A model generated the notes under the pieces. It worked only from the letters and a program-made list of their open reading frames with translations. It did no database searches and had not been told where the DNA came from. A DNA stretch of 64,000 nt from Gemmatimonadota bacterium (GTDB lineage: Bacteria; Gemmatimonadota; Gemmatimonadetes; Palauibacterales; KS3-K002), in NCBI GenBank assembly GCA_020344215.1, contig CP070815.1, positions 2,323,758 to 2,387,757 of the forward strand, written 5' to 3'. Position numbers and translations under genes: made by a program. Shown here piece after piece: positions 1 through 8,617 of the stretch (position 1 is the first letter of the stretch; each line of letters begins with the position of its first letter).

Positions 1-265
1 AGAAAACGAACGCCCACAAGAGGTTCTTGGGCACCTGCTCGAACCTCAGGTTGAACCCGGTCGAGAAGGAGCCGCCCTCGGCCAACCGAATGTACAGGTA
101 GGTCACCAAGAGCATGATGGTCATGCGCAGAGCGGCGAGCAGCCAGGTAGTCAGTCTACCGATGTCAAGGACGGGTCTCAGATAGGGGGTCAGCTCGCCG
201 ATGAGGATCCAGGCCAGGAAGACCAGAAACAGATGCAGGAAGTTGGGCCTCGCGAGCCGATTCAT
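1..265 (-). CDS. N-terminus of an integral membrane protein, cut by the window edge
   Basis: The frame is open from an ATG at 265 to the left edge (88 codons visible). A GGAGGTG ribosome-binding site lies 6-7 nt upstream. The visible part starts MNRLARPNFLHLF and holds two hydrophobic segments, about residues 9-22 and 38-58, ending in a segment that begins another helix. The stretch around residues 66-80 (GFNLRFEQVPKNLL) resembles the linker before the core of CPBP/CAAX-type membrane proteases, but the catalytic region lies outside the window, so this family guess is weak. It is transcribed away from the creatininase operon. Confidence 0.7.
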   Translation of the reverse strand, partial: MNRLARPNFLHLFLVFLAWILIGELTPYLRPVLDIGRLTTWLLAALRMTIMLLVTYLYIRLAEGGSFSTGFNLRFEQVPKNLLWAFVF

Positions 266-403
266 GATCGCACCTCCAGATCAAGGCCGCTGCCTCTGCG
301 TCCTGCCGCGCTCAGTCGACCTTACGCTAGTTGTCCTCCATGCGTTTCGTGCGCCGCCTTCCGACAGCGGCCGGGGGCGCTAAGAGTCGCGATCCGTGTC
401 TAG

Positions 404-640
404 TTCCCCGAGCGGCGGCGCCTGATCGGCTTCGGTGACCGGACGGTCTCACTGGTACGGATCGACGAGGTAGACCGCAAGTGGCTGGAGCGGTACCGGG
501 TGGAACAATCGGCTCCGAAGACGGATGACGTGGTCCGTTGGACGACCGCAAGTGACTTGGTCCTGGTTCGTGGAAGATTCAAGAGGTATGCAAGCAGGGA
601 AGAGTATCTCTGGCTAACGACGCTGGCGGGAGTTCGCTGA
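404..640 (+). pseudogene. C-terminal remnant of an unidentified protein
   Basis: An open frame of 78 codons runs from just after an in-frame TAG (401-403) to TGA at 638-640. It reads like real protein (for example VSLVRIDEVDRKWLERY, then VRWTTASDLVLVRGRFKRY), with alternating hydrophobic and charged residues and ordinary codon use. It has no ATG, GTG or TTG in a usable position and no ribosome-binding site, so it looks like the surviving 3' end of a degraded gene. I do not recognise the family. The surrounding 266-834 interval holds no other coding sequence that I can support. Confidence 0.4.
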
Positions 641-834
641 GGGCCAGTGGAACACACCTAGAACACATCATCGCCCGGCCGTCGCATTACGTGCACTCCA
701 CAGAAGTTGGCGGTACCTGAGCAAGCGGTTGTGTTGGTTGACTATTGCCGCAGCGCTTCCTAGCGTGCGTCGAGAACTCCGGAGCAAGCGCGGCAGCGGG
801 CCCGGGATTCCACGCACGTCGCTGGAGGTATCCG

Positions 835-1536
835 GTGAGAATCGCCGACATGAACTGGATGCAGGTCGAGGAATACCTGAAGACCGATGACCGGGCGGTG
901 GTCCCGCTGGGGAGCACGGAGCAGCACGCCTACCTGAGTCTTCTGACAGACACACTGATTGCGGAACGGCTGGCGCGGGAGGCCGCCGACCCCCTGGGGA
1001 TCCCGGTCTTCCCCGCGGTGCCCTTCGGGCTCTCCCCCTACTTCTCGGCCTTCCCCGGGACCGTTACCCTTCGCTTGGAAACCTACCTAAACGTGATTCG
1101 GGACATCCTGGACAGCCTCTCCCGCTCCGGGTTCCGGCGGATCGTCTTCGTGAACGGCCACGGCGGGAACGCGCCGGCGGGTTCGCTGGCCCTGGAGTGG
1201 AAGGCGGAGCACCCGGGCCATCAGGTGAAGATCTTCAACTGGTGGATCGCGCCGAAAACGCTGGCGAAGATCAACGAGGTGGATCCCGTGGGCTCCCACG
1301 CCTCCTGGACCGAGAACTTTCCCTGGACGCGCCTGGCGGGGGTGGCCCTTCCCCAGGAGAGTAAGCCGCTCATCGACAAGGCCCTGAAGTCGGTTCTGGA
1401 TCCGGCGGCCTTCAAGGATGCCGTGGGGGACGGGAACTACGGCGGCGTCTATCAGCGCCCCGACCATGAGATGTTGGCGATCTGGGAGGTGGCCGTGGCG
1501 GAGGCCCGGGAGGCGATGGAGGAGGGCTGGGCATGA
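835..1536 (+). CDS. Creatininase-family metal-dependent amidohydrolase
   Basis: 233 aa, close to the usual family length. I place the start at GTG 835 because GGAGG sits at 824-828 and the protein then begins directly at the conserved N-terminal strand; an upstream in-frame ATG at 745 adds 30 atypical residues. GSTEQH (E29, H31), TDT (D39) and the NGHGGN loop (H109) match metal ligands of creatininase/MftE-type enzymes, which hydrolyse cyclic or linear amides. The usual HxG after the first His is replaced by HAY, and the later HAGE-type motif appears as HASWTENF, so the substrate is unlikely to be creatinine. It overlaps the next gene by 4 nt (ATGA), which indicates translational coupling. 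Confidence 0.85.
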   Translation: MRIADMNWMQVEEYLKTDDRAVVPLGSTEQHAYLSLLTDTLIAERLAREAADPLGIPVFPAVPFGLSPYFSAFPGTVTLRLETYLNVIRDILDSLSRSGFRRIVFVNGHGGNAPAGSLALEWKAEHPGHQVKIFNWWIAPKTLAKINEVDPVGSHASWTENFPWTRLAGVALPQESKPLIDKALKSVLDPAAFKDAVGDGNYGGVYQRPDHEMLAIWEVAVAEAREAMEEGWA

Positions 1537-2291
1537 ACTTGGACTTCAGCGGCCGCACGATCATCGTCACCGGCGGTGGGCACGGGCTGGGGCGAGCGAT
1601 GGTAAAGGCCTTCGTCGAGCGGGGCGGCCGGGTCTGGACGTGCGACATCCTGGCCGATGCCCTGGCCGAGACCGGGGAGTTGTGTGGCACGGGGTGTGAG
1701 GCCCGCGAGGTGGACGTCCGAGACCGGGACGCGGTGAAGGCGTTCGTCGAGGAGGCGTCCCGCGAGTCAGGGCGCGTGGACATCCTGGTGAACAACGCCG
1801 GCGGTGTGGCGGGTCAGGTGGGCCGCCCGCTGGAGGAGGTCACGCCGGAGGCGTGGCAGGTGATCTTCGACGTGAACCTCACCGGGGCCTTCAACTTCTC
1901 ACAGGCCGTGGCGCCCGGCATGAAGAGCGCAGAGTGGGGCCGCATCGTCAACATCTCATCCGGCGCCGGCATCCGGGTGAGCCTCACCGGCATCCAGGCC
2001 TACGCCTCGGCCAAGGCCGGACTCATCGGCTTCACCCGGCAGCTGGCCCACGAGCTGGGCCCCTTCGGGATAACGGTGAACTGCGTCGCCCCCGGGTTCA
2101 TCCGCTCGAATCCTACCACGGAGCGGCAATGGCAGTCCTACGGCGAGGAGGGGCAGCAGAAGCTGGTGGAGTCGATCGCCACGCGCCGCCTGGGACAGCC
2201 CGAGGACATTGCCTACGCCGTACTCTTCTTCTCCTCGGACTACGCCTCCTGGATCACCGGCCAGACGCTCAGCGTGGATGGGGGACGGTGA
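1533..2291 (+). CDS. Short-chain dehydrogenase/reductase (FabG-like)
   Basis: 252 aa, a full-length classical SDR acting in the cytoplasm with NAD(P)H. The Rossmann motif TGGGHGLG is at 13-20, NNAG at 87-90, and the catalytic Ser142/143, Tyr157 and Lys161 sit in ISSGAG...YASAK. It ends with the ITGQTLSVDGG signature that closes the active site. Coupling to the creatininase-like gene suggests the pair oxidises or reduces a carbonyl compound related to the amide product. The substrate cannot be read from the sequence. Confidence 0.93.
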   Translation: MNLDFSGRTIIVTGGGHGLGRAMVKAFVERGGRVWTCDILADALAETGELCGTGCEAREVDVRDRDAVKAFVEEASRESGRVDILVNNAGGVAGQVGRPLEEVTPEAWQVIFDVNLTGAFNFSQAVAPGMKSAEWGRIVNISSGAGIRVSLTGIQAYASAKAGLIGFTRQLAHELGPFGITVNCVAPGFIRSNPTTERQWQSYGEEGQQKLVESIATRRLGQPEDIAYAVLFFSSDYASWITGQTLSVDGGR

Positions 2292-2296
2292 GGGGG

Positions 2297-2337
2297 CGGT
2301 GAGGGGCCGGTGATCGGTTAAGCGCTCAGCCTCACCG
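2297..2337. terminator. Candidate bidirectional terminator between convergent genes
   Basis: CGGTGAGG (2297-2304) and CCTCACCG (2330-2337) form a perfect 8-bp inverted repeat with a 25-nt loop, and CGGTGAGG also occurs just before at 2286-2293. It lies between the SDR stop and the 3' end of the opposite-strand gene. There is no clear U-tract and the loop is long, so function is uncertain. Confidence 0.35.
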
Positions 2338-3270
2338 TTCCACCCCTCTCCGCGCCAACTCTCGTTGCACGATCTCCAGCTCCGCCTCGGCCAAGCGGAG
2401 TTGACCCTCAACCTCGGCCACGCGCGTCCTCAATTGGGCGGCCTGAGCCGGGTGCATAGACCCGACGCCGATCGCAGCCTGGAAACGTTCCAGCTCGCGC
2501 TGGGAGTATTCTCTCTGGCGATTCAACAAGGCGACTTGGCTCTGCGCTTCCACTTCCAGCAGCTTGAGTTCGGCTTCCACTGCCGTGATCTCCCCCTCGA
2601 GATATGCACGTCGCAACTCGAGTTGCTGGGCCAGGGACTCTAGTTGCAGCTCCGCCTGCAGGGCGACGAGGTTCCGTGCCTGCACTTCGCCCGCCGAGAT
2701 TACACCGACTTCTGCCTGCTGCCGGGCCCGTTCCTCTTCGCGCCGAACGACCTCGAGATGGTGACGTGCGACTTCCATCTGGACCTGGATCTTCTCACTC
2801 ACGAAGTCGCGGCCGTCAACCAACGGCGAGGACAACTTACCCAGCGGCTCTCTTCCCGAGCGCCGGACCTCTTCCAACTGCAATTCACTGATCCTTGCGT
2901 CGGCCTCGGCCTGTGCTATCTGCAGTTCGAAGTACATCAGATCCCTGTCGCTGCGAACACCCTGTTCAACCTGCTCGCGGGTCAATCCCAATGCCTCTAG
3001 CTGCATCTCGACCCGCTGTTGTGCCAACTCGACCTGGACCTCTAGCCGCGCTTCCAGCAGTTCCCTGCGCCAGGAGTCGCTGAGCTGTTGTGAGGCACCC
3101 ATGGCTGCGGCACCCAGGGCCAGGGAGCCCACCATCAGGCCCCCCGTCTTCAGGACTCGGACGCCGGGCCGCTGGCGGATGCCCGTTCGTTTGTTTCGAC
3201 GCAGCTCTCTGCTGAGCTGCCATTCCAAGCTTTCTAAGAAGCGAGGATCAGGCTCGTGCTTGTCATGCAT
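2332..3270 (-). CDS. Single-pass membrane protein with long TolC-like coiled coil; putative anti-sigma partner
   Basis: 312 aa from ATG 3270, which overlaps the end of the sigma-factor gene by 8 nt; the longer frame upstream lies inside that gene. Residues 1-45 are charged and cytoplasmic-looking (MHDKHEPDPRFLESLEWQL), 46-64 form one membrane segment, and the remaining ~245 residues are almost entirely heptad-rich helix. The segment reading AEVGVISAGEVQARNLVALQ resembles the repeat of TolC-type outer-membrane factors. Gene order and overlap are those of ECF sigma/anti-sigma pairs, so I infer that the N-terminus holds the sigma factor and the periplasmic coiled coil senses or binds an envelope component. 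No zinc-binding HxxxCxxC anti-sigma motif is present. Confidence 0.7.
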   Translation of the reverse strand: MHDKHEPDPRFLESLEWQLSRELRRNKRTGIRQRPGVRVLKTGGLMVGSLALGAAAMGASQQLSDSWRRELLEARLEVQVELAQQRVEMQLEALGLTREQVEQGVRSDRDLMYFELQIAQAEADARISELQLEEVRRSGREPLGKLSSPLVDGRDFVSEKIQVQMEVARHHLEVVRREEERARQQAEVGVISAGEVQARNLVALQAELQLESLAQQLELRRAYLEGEITAVEAELKLLEVEAQSQVALLNRQREYSQRELERFQAAIGVGSMHPAQAAQLRTRVAEVEGQLRLAEAELEIVQRELARRGVER

Positions 3271-3841
3271 TCTTCCTACCTCCTTCGGACAGCTCCAAGG
3301 CGGTAACCGGCTCGACAGTTGGCTCTGCTGCCAACCCAGCGGGCGCCTCGGCGCCGACATATGGTCTCAGGCGTTTCTCGAGGTTCTGTCGGGCGCGGCG
3401 CAGACGGCCTTCTACCGCGCGCTCCGATAAGCCGAGTTCGTCTGCGATCTCACGCGTGCTCTTACCGTCGAAGTAGGATGCCTCGAGCAACGCGGCCTGA
3501 CCGCGCCGCAGCCGCGCCAGACCCCAGCTCACGAGTGCAGCTGCCCACGGCGTTTCGGGACGGTAGTCATCTGCTTCCAGCTCCAACTCGGCTGGATCGA
3601 CTGGCGTTGGCCGTTGGCGTCTGAAGTGACTCACGAGCAGATTACGTGCGACTCGAATCAGCCAGGCCCGAGGATGATCGGGCGTACCGCGGCGCGGCCA
3701 ACTTTCTACGGCTCGCAGCCAGGCATCTTGCACGATGTCCTCGGCCAGGGTCCGATCGCCGCCCACTCGACGCGACACGAACGCGTAGAGCGGGCCGGTG
3801 TGCTCCCTGTAGATCTGCAGCAGCTCAGCCTCGGAGAGCAA
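3263..3841 (-). CDS. ECF-type RNA polymerase sigma factor
   Basis: 192 aa. The start is TTG at 3841, with GGAGG at 3850-3854 spaced 8 nt; no ATG or GTG is available between it and the in-frame upstream stop. Region sigma-2 covers about residues 10-80 (DIVQDAWLRAVESW, then PRAWLIRVARNLL) and region sigma-4 about 105-160 (SYFDGKSTREIADELGLSE and RLRRARQNLEKRL). The C-terminus has an extra ~30 residues. The overlap with the downstream coiled-coil membrane gene indicates co-transcription and probable control of this sigma factor by that protein. Confidence 0.93.
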   Translation of the reverse strand: MLSEAELLQIYREHTGPLYAFVSRRVGGDRTLAEDIVQDAWLRAVESWPRRGTPDHPRAWLIRVARNLLVSHFRRQRPTPVDPAELELEADDYRPETPWAAALVSWGLARLRRGQAALLEASYFDGKSTREIADELGLSERAVEGRLRRARQNLEKRLRPYVGAEAPAGLAAEPTVEPVTALELSEGGRKNA

Positions 3842-4007
3842 CGTGGCATCCTCCAGTGTGCGGGTTAGAGCCTCGCGAGTCTCTACCTATTAAGACGCAC
3901 TCGGTCAACAAAACCCACGGTTCGGTACACCTGCGGCTTCAGGTAACCTGCACCGATCGATCTCGACTGTCCACGCGAATGGCCACAGCGTCGGCATTGC
4001 GCAATCA

Positions 4008-4115
4008 ATGCCGACGGCAGTAGCCAGCGACCGCTCGATTTTCGACGGAAACTACGAGGTCTATGTGATGAACTTGAACGGACCCAGTCGACTACGACTC
4101 ACACGCGGCCCGTGA
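4008..4115 (+). pseudogene. Fragment of a TolB/PD40-type beta-propeller
   Basis: A 35-codon frame whose core reads FDGNYEVYVMNLNG followed by RLRLTRGP. This is the blade signature of TolB-like propellers (DGNYEIYVMN...TRLT). Nothing upstream or downstream continues the repeat, so it is most simply a relic of a larger gene. It lies in the 288-bp interval between the sigma factor and the pirin gene, which otherwise holds nothing I can support. Confidence 0.55.
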
Positions 4116-4129
4116 CACGAGGTCCGCGT

Positions 4130-5035
4130 TCAGCCGTGTCTGATGAACGTCCCCTCTCGGAGCTCGGCGATAGCCTGCCGGAGCTGGTCCTGGGTGTTCA
4201 TGACGATCGGCCCGTACCAGGCGACGGGCTCCTCGATGGGTCTCCCCGAGACCAATAGGAACCGGATTCCATTCTCTCCGGCCTGCACGGTGATGTCTTC
4301 ACCGCTGTCGAACAGAACCAGCGATCGGTTCCCAGTTGTGTCCGGCACCGGGGTATCGGTGGGGTCGGGGCCTTCCGTGAGCACGGCTCGGGGCTGCGAG
4401 GCGGTGCGGAACGTGCCATCCCCTTCGAAGACGTAGGCGAAGGCATGCCGGTACGTTTCGACGGGCAAGTTCTTGCGTTGGCCCGGCGGGACCTGCACGT
4501 CCAGGTAGCGGGGGTCGGCCGCGATGCCGTCCACTGGACCGGTCTGCCCCCAGAAGCTGCCACAGATGACCCGAACTCGGGTGCCGTCGTCGTCGGTCAC
4601 CTCGGGGATGTCGTTTGACGAGACGTCCTGATAGCGAGGAGCGGTCATCTTCAGAGACGAGGGCAGGTTGGCCCAGAGCTGGAACCCGTGCATCCTCCCC
4701 TGCACGTCGCCCTGCGGCATCTCCTGATGGAGGATCCCGCTACCCGCCGTCATCCACTGCACGTCGCCGGCCCCCAACCTGCCACTGTTGCCCAGACTGT
4801 CGCCGTGGTTCACCGTACCGGCCAGGACGTAGGTGATGGTCTCGATGCCGCGATGCGGATGCCAGGGAAAGCCGGCGAGATAGTCTTCGGGGCGCTCGTT
4901 GCGAAAGTCGTCGAACAAGAGGAATGGATCGAACTCGCCGGTGTTCCCGAAGCCAAAGGCACGACGCAACTTCACGCCCGCGCCTTCCACGGCGGGCTTC
5001 GCTTCGATGACCCGCTTGATCGGTCTGATCGACAC
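4130..5035 (-). CDS. Pirin family protein
   Basis: 301 aa, the standard length of bacterial pirins: cytoplasmic bicupins that bind one metal and in some cases act as quercetin 2,3-dioxygenases. The four N-terminal ligands are present: His59 and His61 in HPHRG, His103 and Glu105 in ILHQEM. RAFGFGNTGEFDPFLLFDDF and the C-terminal cupin (GRPIEEPVAWYGPIVMNT) are typical. The start is GTG at 5035, with GAGGAG about 6 nt upstream. It is transcribed alone, in the same direction as the DUF6599 gene upstream but 118 bp from it. The physiological substrate is not known. Confidence 0.93.
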   Translation of the reverse strand: MSIRPIKRVIEAKPAVEGAGVKLRRAFGFGNTGEFDPFLLFDDFRNERPEDYLAGFPWHPHRGIETITYVLAGTVNHGDSLGNSGRLGAGDVQWMTAGSGILHQEMPQGDVQGRMHGFQLWANLPSSLKMTAPRYQDVSSNDIPEVTDDDGTRVRVICGSFWGQTGPVDGIAADPRYLDVQVPPGQRKNLPVETYRHAFAYVFEGDGTFRTASQPRAVLTEGPDPTDTPVPDTTGNRSLVLFDSGEDITVQAGENGIRFLLVSGRPIEEPVAWYGPIVMNTQDQLRQAIAELREGTFIRHG

Positions 5036-5153
5036 GGCTGCTCCTCGTTTAGTGGGTGTCGAGATTGCGGTGGGGTAACGCGCCCGCCGGTGTCAGGGTT
5101 CCCCGCGGGAAGACAGCGTGTGTTCGGGATGGTAGCGCGCGGCCGGACCCGCG

Positions 5154-5996
5154 TCAGGGAATAAAGCTCTCCAGGCGACTCAGTAGCTCGGCCTGGTCAG
5201 CGGCGCCCGAAACACCGACGATGGAGCCATCGCTCATCACCACGCCGACCAGGCCGCGGTAGGGGATCTCTCGGTACAGAACCGTGAGCCCCTCGTCCTC
5301 CAGCGAGGTCCAATCCCCGGCCAGCGCTTCCCACACTGATGCCGGCGAGGAGCCGGCCGGCGGTAGGACGACGAACCCCTGCCAGGTCGCGTCGCCGGCG
5401 CCACTGTAGTCGGCAAAGACACAGCCCGGGAGCTCTGTGAGTCCAAGGAACCCCTCACGCTGATATCCCTCGCTGCCCGCGACCTTGCCGTTCTCGGGTA
5501 GCAGTCCCAGCTCGGCGGGTAAGGTAGTTTCGCCGGGCAGCGCGCGGGCCAGCGCCTCGAGCAGCTCGCGACCGCTCGCTTCGGTCAGCTTGCCTTCGAT
5601 CGCGTTCAGCTTCGCGTACGTAGCGCCCTTCAACAGGAGCGCCTGGTACGGTGGCGAGACGGCCGCCACGGTCGCCCCGGGCAGAGGCGCTCCTCCAGCA
5701 GGATTCTCCTGGTTGAACACGCCCAAGGCGTTGAGCGGCGAGCCCATGTCGTAGAGATCGACGGTGACCACCAGATCGCCCGAGGCGAGGTCGGCGGTCC
5801 TGCAGGTCTGCACATCGTACTGGATGAAGAGCTCGGCAGCTCCGTTTATGTACTCCCACAGGTTGTCGGCGTCGTAGGTCAGCACGTCGCCGGCCCGGGT
5901 CCAGCCGTCGACTTCCGGGAAGTCCGAACCCTGGCCGGAGCAGGAAAGAAAAGGGACCGCAACGACGAGCGCCGTCAGCGATATCATCCGTTTCAT
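5154..5996 (-). CDS. DUF6599-family secreted lipoprotein (copy 1)
   Basis: 280 aa with a lipoprotein signal peptide (VAVPFLSC, Cys19), so probably membrane-anchored outside the cytoplasm. The conserved core includes LWEYINGAAELFIQYDV and TVDLYDMGSPLNALGVF, closely parallel to DYINGAGEVYRSYAF and TVELFDMGGPADAYGVF in the protein at 12943-13854, so the two are paralogues. I assign the DUF6599 name from memory of this motif set. It starts 15 nt after the Tat-exported aldo/keto reductase, so the two form one operon. No catalytic motif is recognisable; its role in the redox locus is inferred from context only. Confidence 0.75.
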   Translation of the reverse strand: MKRMISLTALVVAVPFLSCSGQGSDFPEVDGWTRAGDVLTYDADNLWEYINGAAELFIQYDVQTCRTADLASGDLVVTVDLYDMGSPLNALGVFNQENPAGGAPLPGATVAAVSPPYQALLLKGATYAKLNAIEGKLTEASGRELLEALARALPGETTLPAELGLLPENGKVAGSEGYQREGFLGLTELPGCVFADYSGAGDATWQGFVVLPPAGSSPASVWEALAGDWTSLEDEGLTVLYREIPYRGLVGVVMSDGSIVGVSGAADQAELLSRLESFIP

Positions 5997-6011
5997 TGCA
6001 TGCGCCCTCGT

Positions 6012-7409
6012 TCACGCCAGTGTCAGCAGATCATGCACCTGGAGCATGTTGGGTAGTATGTCGATCCCGTGCGGGCAAGCGCCGGCGCAGTCCCCAGCGC
6101 AATCGGTGCAGGCGGAGGCGTCCGTGCCTTCCAGCCCTGCGTACAGCGTCATGGCGTACTTCTCGTTTCCCTGTCCCTCGTAGTAATAGGCGTAGCGCAT
6201 GATCGTACTCACCGGCACATCGTGAGGACAGCTCGCGCCGCACGCGGCGCATCCGTGACGACAGTACTGATCGTTCAGTGCCAGTCTGCACTCCTCCAGC
6301 ATTCGCGATTCGGCCGCGCCCAGTTGGGTACCGGAGAGCGGGACCACCTTGTCGACCAAGTCGAAATCGGTGAACGCGATGCACGCCGTGTGCATATCCG
6401 GGTTCTGGAGGACCCAGTGAATGCTGCCCAGCCGGAGTTGCTCCTCGGTGAGCAGGCCGTACTGTTCGACGAAGGGGCGCGTGCGCTCGTATAGGTCCCT
6501 TTGCCGCTTGGACCGGGCCTCCAGCCGCTCCAACGCCGCCTCCCGGCTCTGGCCCCGACCGGTCATGCGCTCGATATACTGCTGCTGTTGTTCCGTGAGG
6601 TTGTCGCGGTCGACGGGCTGCCAACGCAGCACGCCCGGCGCGGTTTTCATCGCGGTGGTTCCCACGTTGTTGGCCTTGCAGGCCGCGATGATCCGGTCCC
6701 CCTCCTCGTGGTTCAGGAAGTTGTAGACCAGCAGCATAATGTCGAAGCGACCGTCCTCTGCGGCAGCACACAGCACGTCGGCCATGCTCGCCTGGTCCGG
6801 TCGCCCAGGCCCGTGGTAGGAGACGCCGGTGAAGCGAACCCGTCCTTCAGCCTTGAGCTGATCCATCGCGGCGTGGTAGCCGGGGTGGCTCAGCGCCTCG
6901 GTCGTCGACGCCAGGTGTATGCCGTAGGCGTCGACGTAGTCGGTCTGCAGGCGCTCGAGACTGCCGCGCACGCGATCGACGATCGTCTCTGCGTTGTCGT
7001 CATCCCTGATGCGACACTTCGAGGCGATGAAGATCTTCTCGCGGTCCATGTGCTGCATCGCTTCGCCGATCGCGCGCTCGGCGGCCCCGTTTCCATAGCC
7101 CTCAGCCGTGTCGAAGTAGTTGACCCCCTTGTCGTATGCGTAGCGGACTACGGAAGACTCCCTGAGCGGGACGCTACCCATGCCGACGTCGGAGACGCGC
7201 CAGCCGGTGCGGCCTAGGGTGCGATAGCTCTGGATGTGTGCATCCTGGCGGGGTGGAGTCGGGAACATGCTGGGTGTCGTACCGGCAGCGGCGGGTACTG
7301 CGCTGCCCGCCAACGCTGCTACCCCGGCAAGGGCCGCGCCACCGACTTTGACGAAGTTCCTTCGGGAGATGCGGTTATGCTCGCGTTCGGACCGGGAGTG
7401 TCTGCTCAT
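6012..7409 (-). CDS. Tat-exported aldo/keto reductase with C-terminal Fe-S-type cysteine clusters
   Basis: 465 aa. A twin-arginine signal (SRRNFVK, residues 15-21) precedes a TIM-barrel aldo/keto reductase domain with catalytic tetrad Asp100, Tyr105 (DTAEGYGNG), Lys131 and His165. The last ~75 residues hold cysteine-rich motifs CRHGCAACGASCP and CTDCAGDCAGACPHGID, resembling bacterial-ferredoxin [4Fe-4S] sites. GAGGAG lies 8 nt before ATG. Export folded with cofactor is consistent with Tat. It is the first gene of the operon with DUF6599 copy 1 and is divergent from the DUF362/polyferredoxin operon, so it may exchange electrons with that membrane protein (inference). Confidence 0.85.
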   Translation of the reverse strand: MSRHSRSEREHNRISRRNFVKVGGAALAGVAALAGSAVPAAAGTTPSMFPTPPRQDAHIQSYRTLGRTGWRVSDVGMGSVPLRESSVVRYAYDKGVNYFDTAEGYGNGAAERAIGEAMQHMDREKIFIASKCRIRDDDNAETIVDRVRGSLERLQTDYVDAYGIHLASTTEALSHPGYHAAMDQLKAEGRVRFTGVSYHGPGRPDQASMADVLCAAAEDGRFDIMLLVYNFLNHEEGDRIIAACKANNVGTTAMKTAPGVLRWQPVDRDNLTEQQQQYIERMTGRGQSREAALERLEARSKRQRDLYERTRPFVEQYGLLTEEQLRLGSIHWVLQNPDMHTACIAFTDFDLVDKVVPLSGTQLGAAESRMLEECRLALNDQYCRHGCAACGASCPHDVPVSTIMRYAYYYEGQGNEKYAMTLYAGLEGTDASACTDCAGDCAGACPHGIDILPNMLQVHDLLTLA

Positions 7410-7587
7410 GACGCAGCTCCTCTTGGGCCAGCATGAGTGAGATCGCTACACAACGTAACTGGAACAGTTCGGTGGGGTGGGGAGGAATGCCGCTATCTCC
7501 CGGTTCGCACCGCCCGGCACTTAGCAACCACTGACATAATAACACCCTGGTGGGGGTTTCGCTGACCGCCCTACTCCCAAAAGAAGT

Positions 7588-7616
7588 TTGCCGCGAGTCT
7601 CGTGCTACTGTATACT
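7588..7616 (+). promoter_or_regulatory. Sigma-70-like promoter for the DUF362/polyferredoxin operon
   Basis: TTGCCG (7588-7593), a 17-nt spacer and TATACT (7611-7616) match 4/6 and 5/6 of the vegetative consensus at ideal spacing. Initiation near 7623 would give a ~25-nt leader before ATG 7648. It lies in the 238-bp divergent interval shared with the aldo/keto reductase gene. Confidence 0.5.
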
Positions 7617-7647
7617 GGCCGGAACCCGCAGGAGGGATCGAGAGCGA

Positions 7648-8601
7648 ATGGATCGCAGGGACTTTCTGAAGAAGACCGGTCCGGCGGTGGCCCTGGCGGC
7701 GGTAACCGGTGGCACGGGTCTGGCCTTCCACAACCGCGAGACGGCGCTCCACCGGTCTTTGTTCGTCAAGACCGCCGACTTCGAGGTGCCGCCCGACCCC
7801 TGGCTCCCCGTTCTGACTTTAGCCACCAACACCGATCCTGTGGCGGCTCTGAATGCTGCACTCGATGCGATCGGCGGGATCGGGCGGTTCGTTCACACGG
7901 GCGAGCGGGTTGTGTTGAAGCCGAACGTCGGCTGGGACCGTACGCCGGCGCAGGGCGCGAACACGCATCCCGCCCTGGTGAGCGAGATGGTCCGCCTCTG
8001 CCTCGCTGCGGGCGCCGCCCGAGTGATCGTGGCCGACGTCAGTTGCAACGATCCCCGACGCAGTTTCCTGCGCTCCGGCATCAAGGAAGCCGGCGAAACG
8101 GCCGGAGCCAGCGTGATGCTTCCCGCCCCGGAGGATTTCGTCGACGTCGATCTCGGCGGCTCGGTGTTGACCAGATGGCCGGTGTTAAAGCACTTCGTTC
8201 AGGCCGACCGCCTGATCAACATGCCGATCGTCAAGCAACACTCTTTGACCCGCTGCACCATAGGAATGAAGAACCTGTACGGCATACTCGGTGGACGTCG
8301 CAACCGGTTGCACCAGGAGATCGACCAGTCGATCGTCGATCTGGCGGCCTTCGTTCGGCCGACGCTCACCGTAGTGGACGCTACACGCGTGATGTTCAGG
8401 GGTGGCCCGCAGGGCGGCTCGCTGGATAACCTCTCGATAGAAAACACGGTCATGTGCTCGACCGACCTGGTGGCGGCCGACGCCAGAGCGGTGGAGTTCC
8501 TCGGTCTGAGCGGCCGTCAGGTCGGTCACATCGCGTTGGCCGCGCGTTCGGGACTCGGATCGCTCGACTATCGGGCGGCAGGATACAAAGAGACAGTCTG
8601 A
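7648..8601 (+). CDS. Tat-signal DUF362 domain protein (copy 1)
   Basis: 317 aa from ATG 7648, chosen because the protein then begins with a twin-arginine signal (MDRRDFLKKTGPAVALA); a longer frame from 7588 would bury it. GGAGGG lies 11 nt upstream. The DUF362 core includes VVLKPNVGWDR, the stretch INMPIVKQHSLTRCTIGMKN and DLVAADARAVEFLG. Unlike many DUF362 proteins it has no C-terminal ferredoxin domain; its cysteines are scattered. The next gene, 16 nt downstream, is a multi-cluster ferredoxin, which may supply that function in trans. The biochemical role is unknown. Confidence 0.82.
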   Translation: MDRRDFLKKTGPAVALAAVTGGTGLAFHNRETALHRSLFVKTADFEVPPDPWLPVLTLATNTDPVAALNAALDAIGGIGRFVHTGERVVLKPNVGWDRTPAQGANTHPALVSEMVRLCLAAGAARVIVADVSCNDPRRSFLRSGIKEAGETAGASVMLPAPEDFVDVDLGGSVLTRWPVLKHFVQADRLINMPIVKQHSLTRCTIGMKNLYGILGGRRNRLHQEIDQSIVDLAAFVRPTLTVVDATRVMFRGGPQGGSLDNLSIENTVMCSTDLVAADARAVEFLGLSGRQVGHIALAARSGLGSLDYRAAGYKETV

Positions 8602-8617
8602 TGAGCCTCCGGATCGT

